A stretch of 64,000 nt of DNA from the NCBI RefSeq assembly GCF_017876095.1, contig NZ_JAGINM010000009.1:124001-188000 (forward strand), read 5' to 3'. Numbering within the stretch: the first letter of the stretch is position 1; each line of letters opens with the position of its first letter. This DNA is from Azospirillum agricola (lineage in GTDB: Bacteria; Pseudomonadota; Alphaproteobacteria; Azospirillales; Azospirillaceae). This document shows positions 63,614-64,000 of this stretch, one piece after another. The notes below the pieces were generated by a model. It was not told the DNA's origin. It saw only the letters and a program-made list of their open reading frames with translations, and ran no database searches. A program made the translations under genes and the position numbers.

Positions 63614-64000
63614 TTACGCCTTCGTATCGATGTGCTGGCCGCCCGGCTCGTTGGCGCCGCCCTTGGCGACGCCGACCATGGCCTCGCGCAGCAGGCGGCC
63701 ATGGATGGTGTAGCCGGGCTGGAGCACCTGCACGACGGTGCCGGCCGGCTTGCCGGTGTTCTCGATCTCGAACATCACCTGATGGAAGTTCGGGTCGAAC
63801 ATCTCGCCGGCCGGGTCGATGCGCTTGACGCCGGCGCGGTCGAAGGCGGCGAAGAGCTGGCGCTCGGTCGCCTCGACGCCGACGGCGAGTCCCTTCAGCA
63901 TCTCGTCCTGCTCGCGGCCCTCGGCGGGAACGGCGTCGAGCGCGCGGCGCAGATTGTCGGCCACCGCCGCCAGCTCCTTGGCGAAGCTCGTCACGGCGTA
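63614..64000 (-). CDS. grpE: Nucleotide exchange factor GrpE (N-terminus outside window)
   Basis: C-terminal 128 residues, frame open to the window edge. [18 protein letters not shown], then the four-helix/beta-wing region with [11 protein letters not shown] and [29 protein letters not shown], which is the GrpE signature. Exchanges ADP on DnaK. An internal GTG at the edge is not the true start. Confidence 0.93.
   Translation of the reverse strand, partial: YAVTSFAKELAAVADNLRRALDAVPAEGREQDEMLKGLAVGVEATERQLFAAFDRAGVKRIDPAGEMFDPNFHQVMFEIENTGKPAGTVVQVLQPGYTIHGRLLREAMVGVAKGGANEPGGQHIDTKA

Overview
The window is about 64 kb of GC-rich, densely packed chromosome from an alphaproteobacterium, most likely of the Azospirillum/Rhodospirillales type. 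The evidence is the very high GC at third codon positions, PstA with a long periplasmic insertion, the hemE-hemH-hemJ-rho block, the mnmE-mnmG-rsmG-parA-parB block, the ppsR-maf-aroE-coaE-dnaQ block, and the his operon ending in hinT. The genus is inferred, not shown. I see no insertion sequence, phage gene, CRISPR array, tRNA or rRNA. This is a core region around the replication origin, not an accessory island.

Layout. 1-1256: a truncated TIGR02186-type membrane protein and a universal stress protein. 1287-8513 (minus strand): phosphate regulon phoR-pstS-pstC-pstA-pstB-phoB, with no phoU and with a three-unit Pho box before pstS. 8665-9815: an XRE-cupin regulator coupled to a GNAT acetyltransferase. 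9902-15558: malic enzyme, rph, rdgB, hemW, folA. 15574-21985 (minus): parB, parA, rsmG, mnmG, mnmE, a thioredoxin-like ferredoxin and a DUF6489 gene, with consensus parS sites inside rsmG and between mnmG and mnmE. 22177-25873: DUF255 thioredoxin-domain protein, ogt, quinone oxidoreductase. 25883-29530 (minus): dnaQ, coaE, aroE (with a third parS), maf, ppsR.

29531-29927 is a gene-free stretch between ppsR and hemE. It holds one perfect and several near-perfect DnaA boxes and a T-rich tract, and is the probable chromosomal origin, at the same place as Caulobacter Cori (between the RP001 homologue and hemE). Genes mostly diverge from it: minus to the left, plus to the right. Further right come hemE-hemH-hemJ-rho, secB, fxsA, a Tim44-domain gene, mltA, then on the minus strand hisB-hisH-GNAT-hisA-hisF-hisE-hinT, a lipoprotein with a degenerate protease-like domain, and hslVU.

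45747-64000 holds a PAS histidine kinase, an XRE regulator, an Smr-domain protein, thpR, an aldo/keto reductase, a FIST protein, the tesA / ybbA-ybbP divergon, a Bax-inhibitor-1 protein, a diguanylate cyclase, dnaJ, dnaK, a small gene behind an AT-rich region carrying a CtrA-type site, an unknown protein, a DUF1848 protein, a CheY-like regulator and the end of grpE.

Functionally the window joins chromosome replication and segregation (oriC, ParABS), phosphate uptake and sensing, haem and histidine synthesis, tRNA wobble modification, and protein quality control (HslVU, DnaK/DnaJ/GrpE, SecB). The least expected signals are a strongly over-used octamer CGGATCCG, the origin/parS architecture, the missing phoU, and several operator-like repeats.
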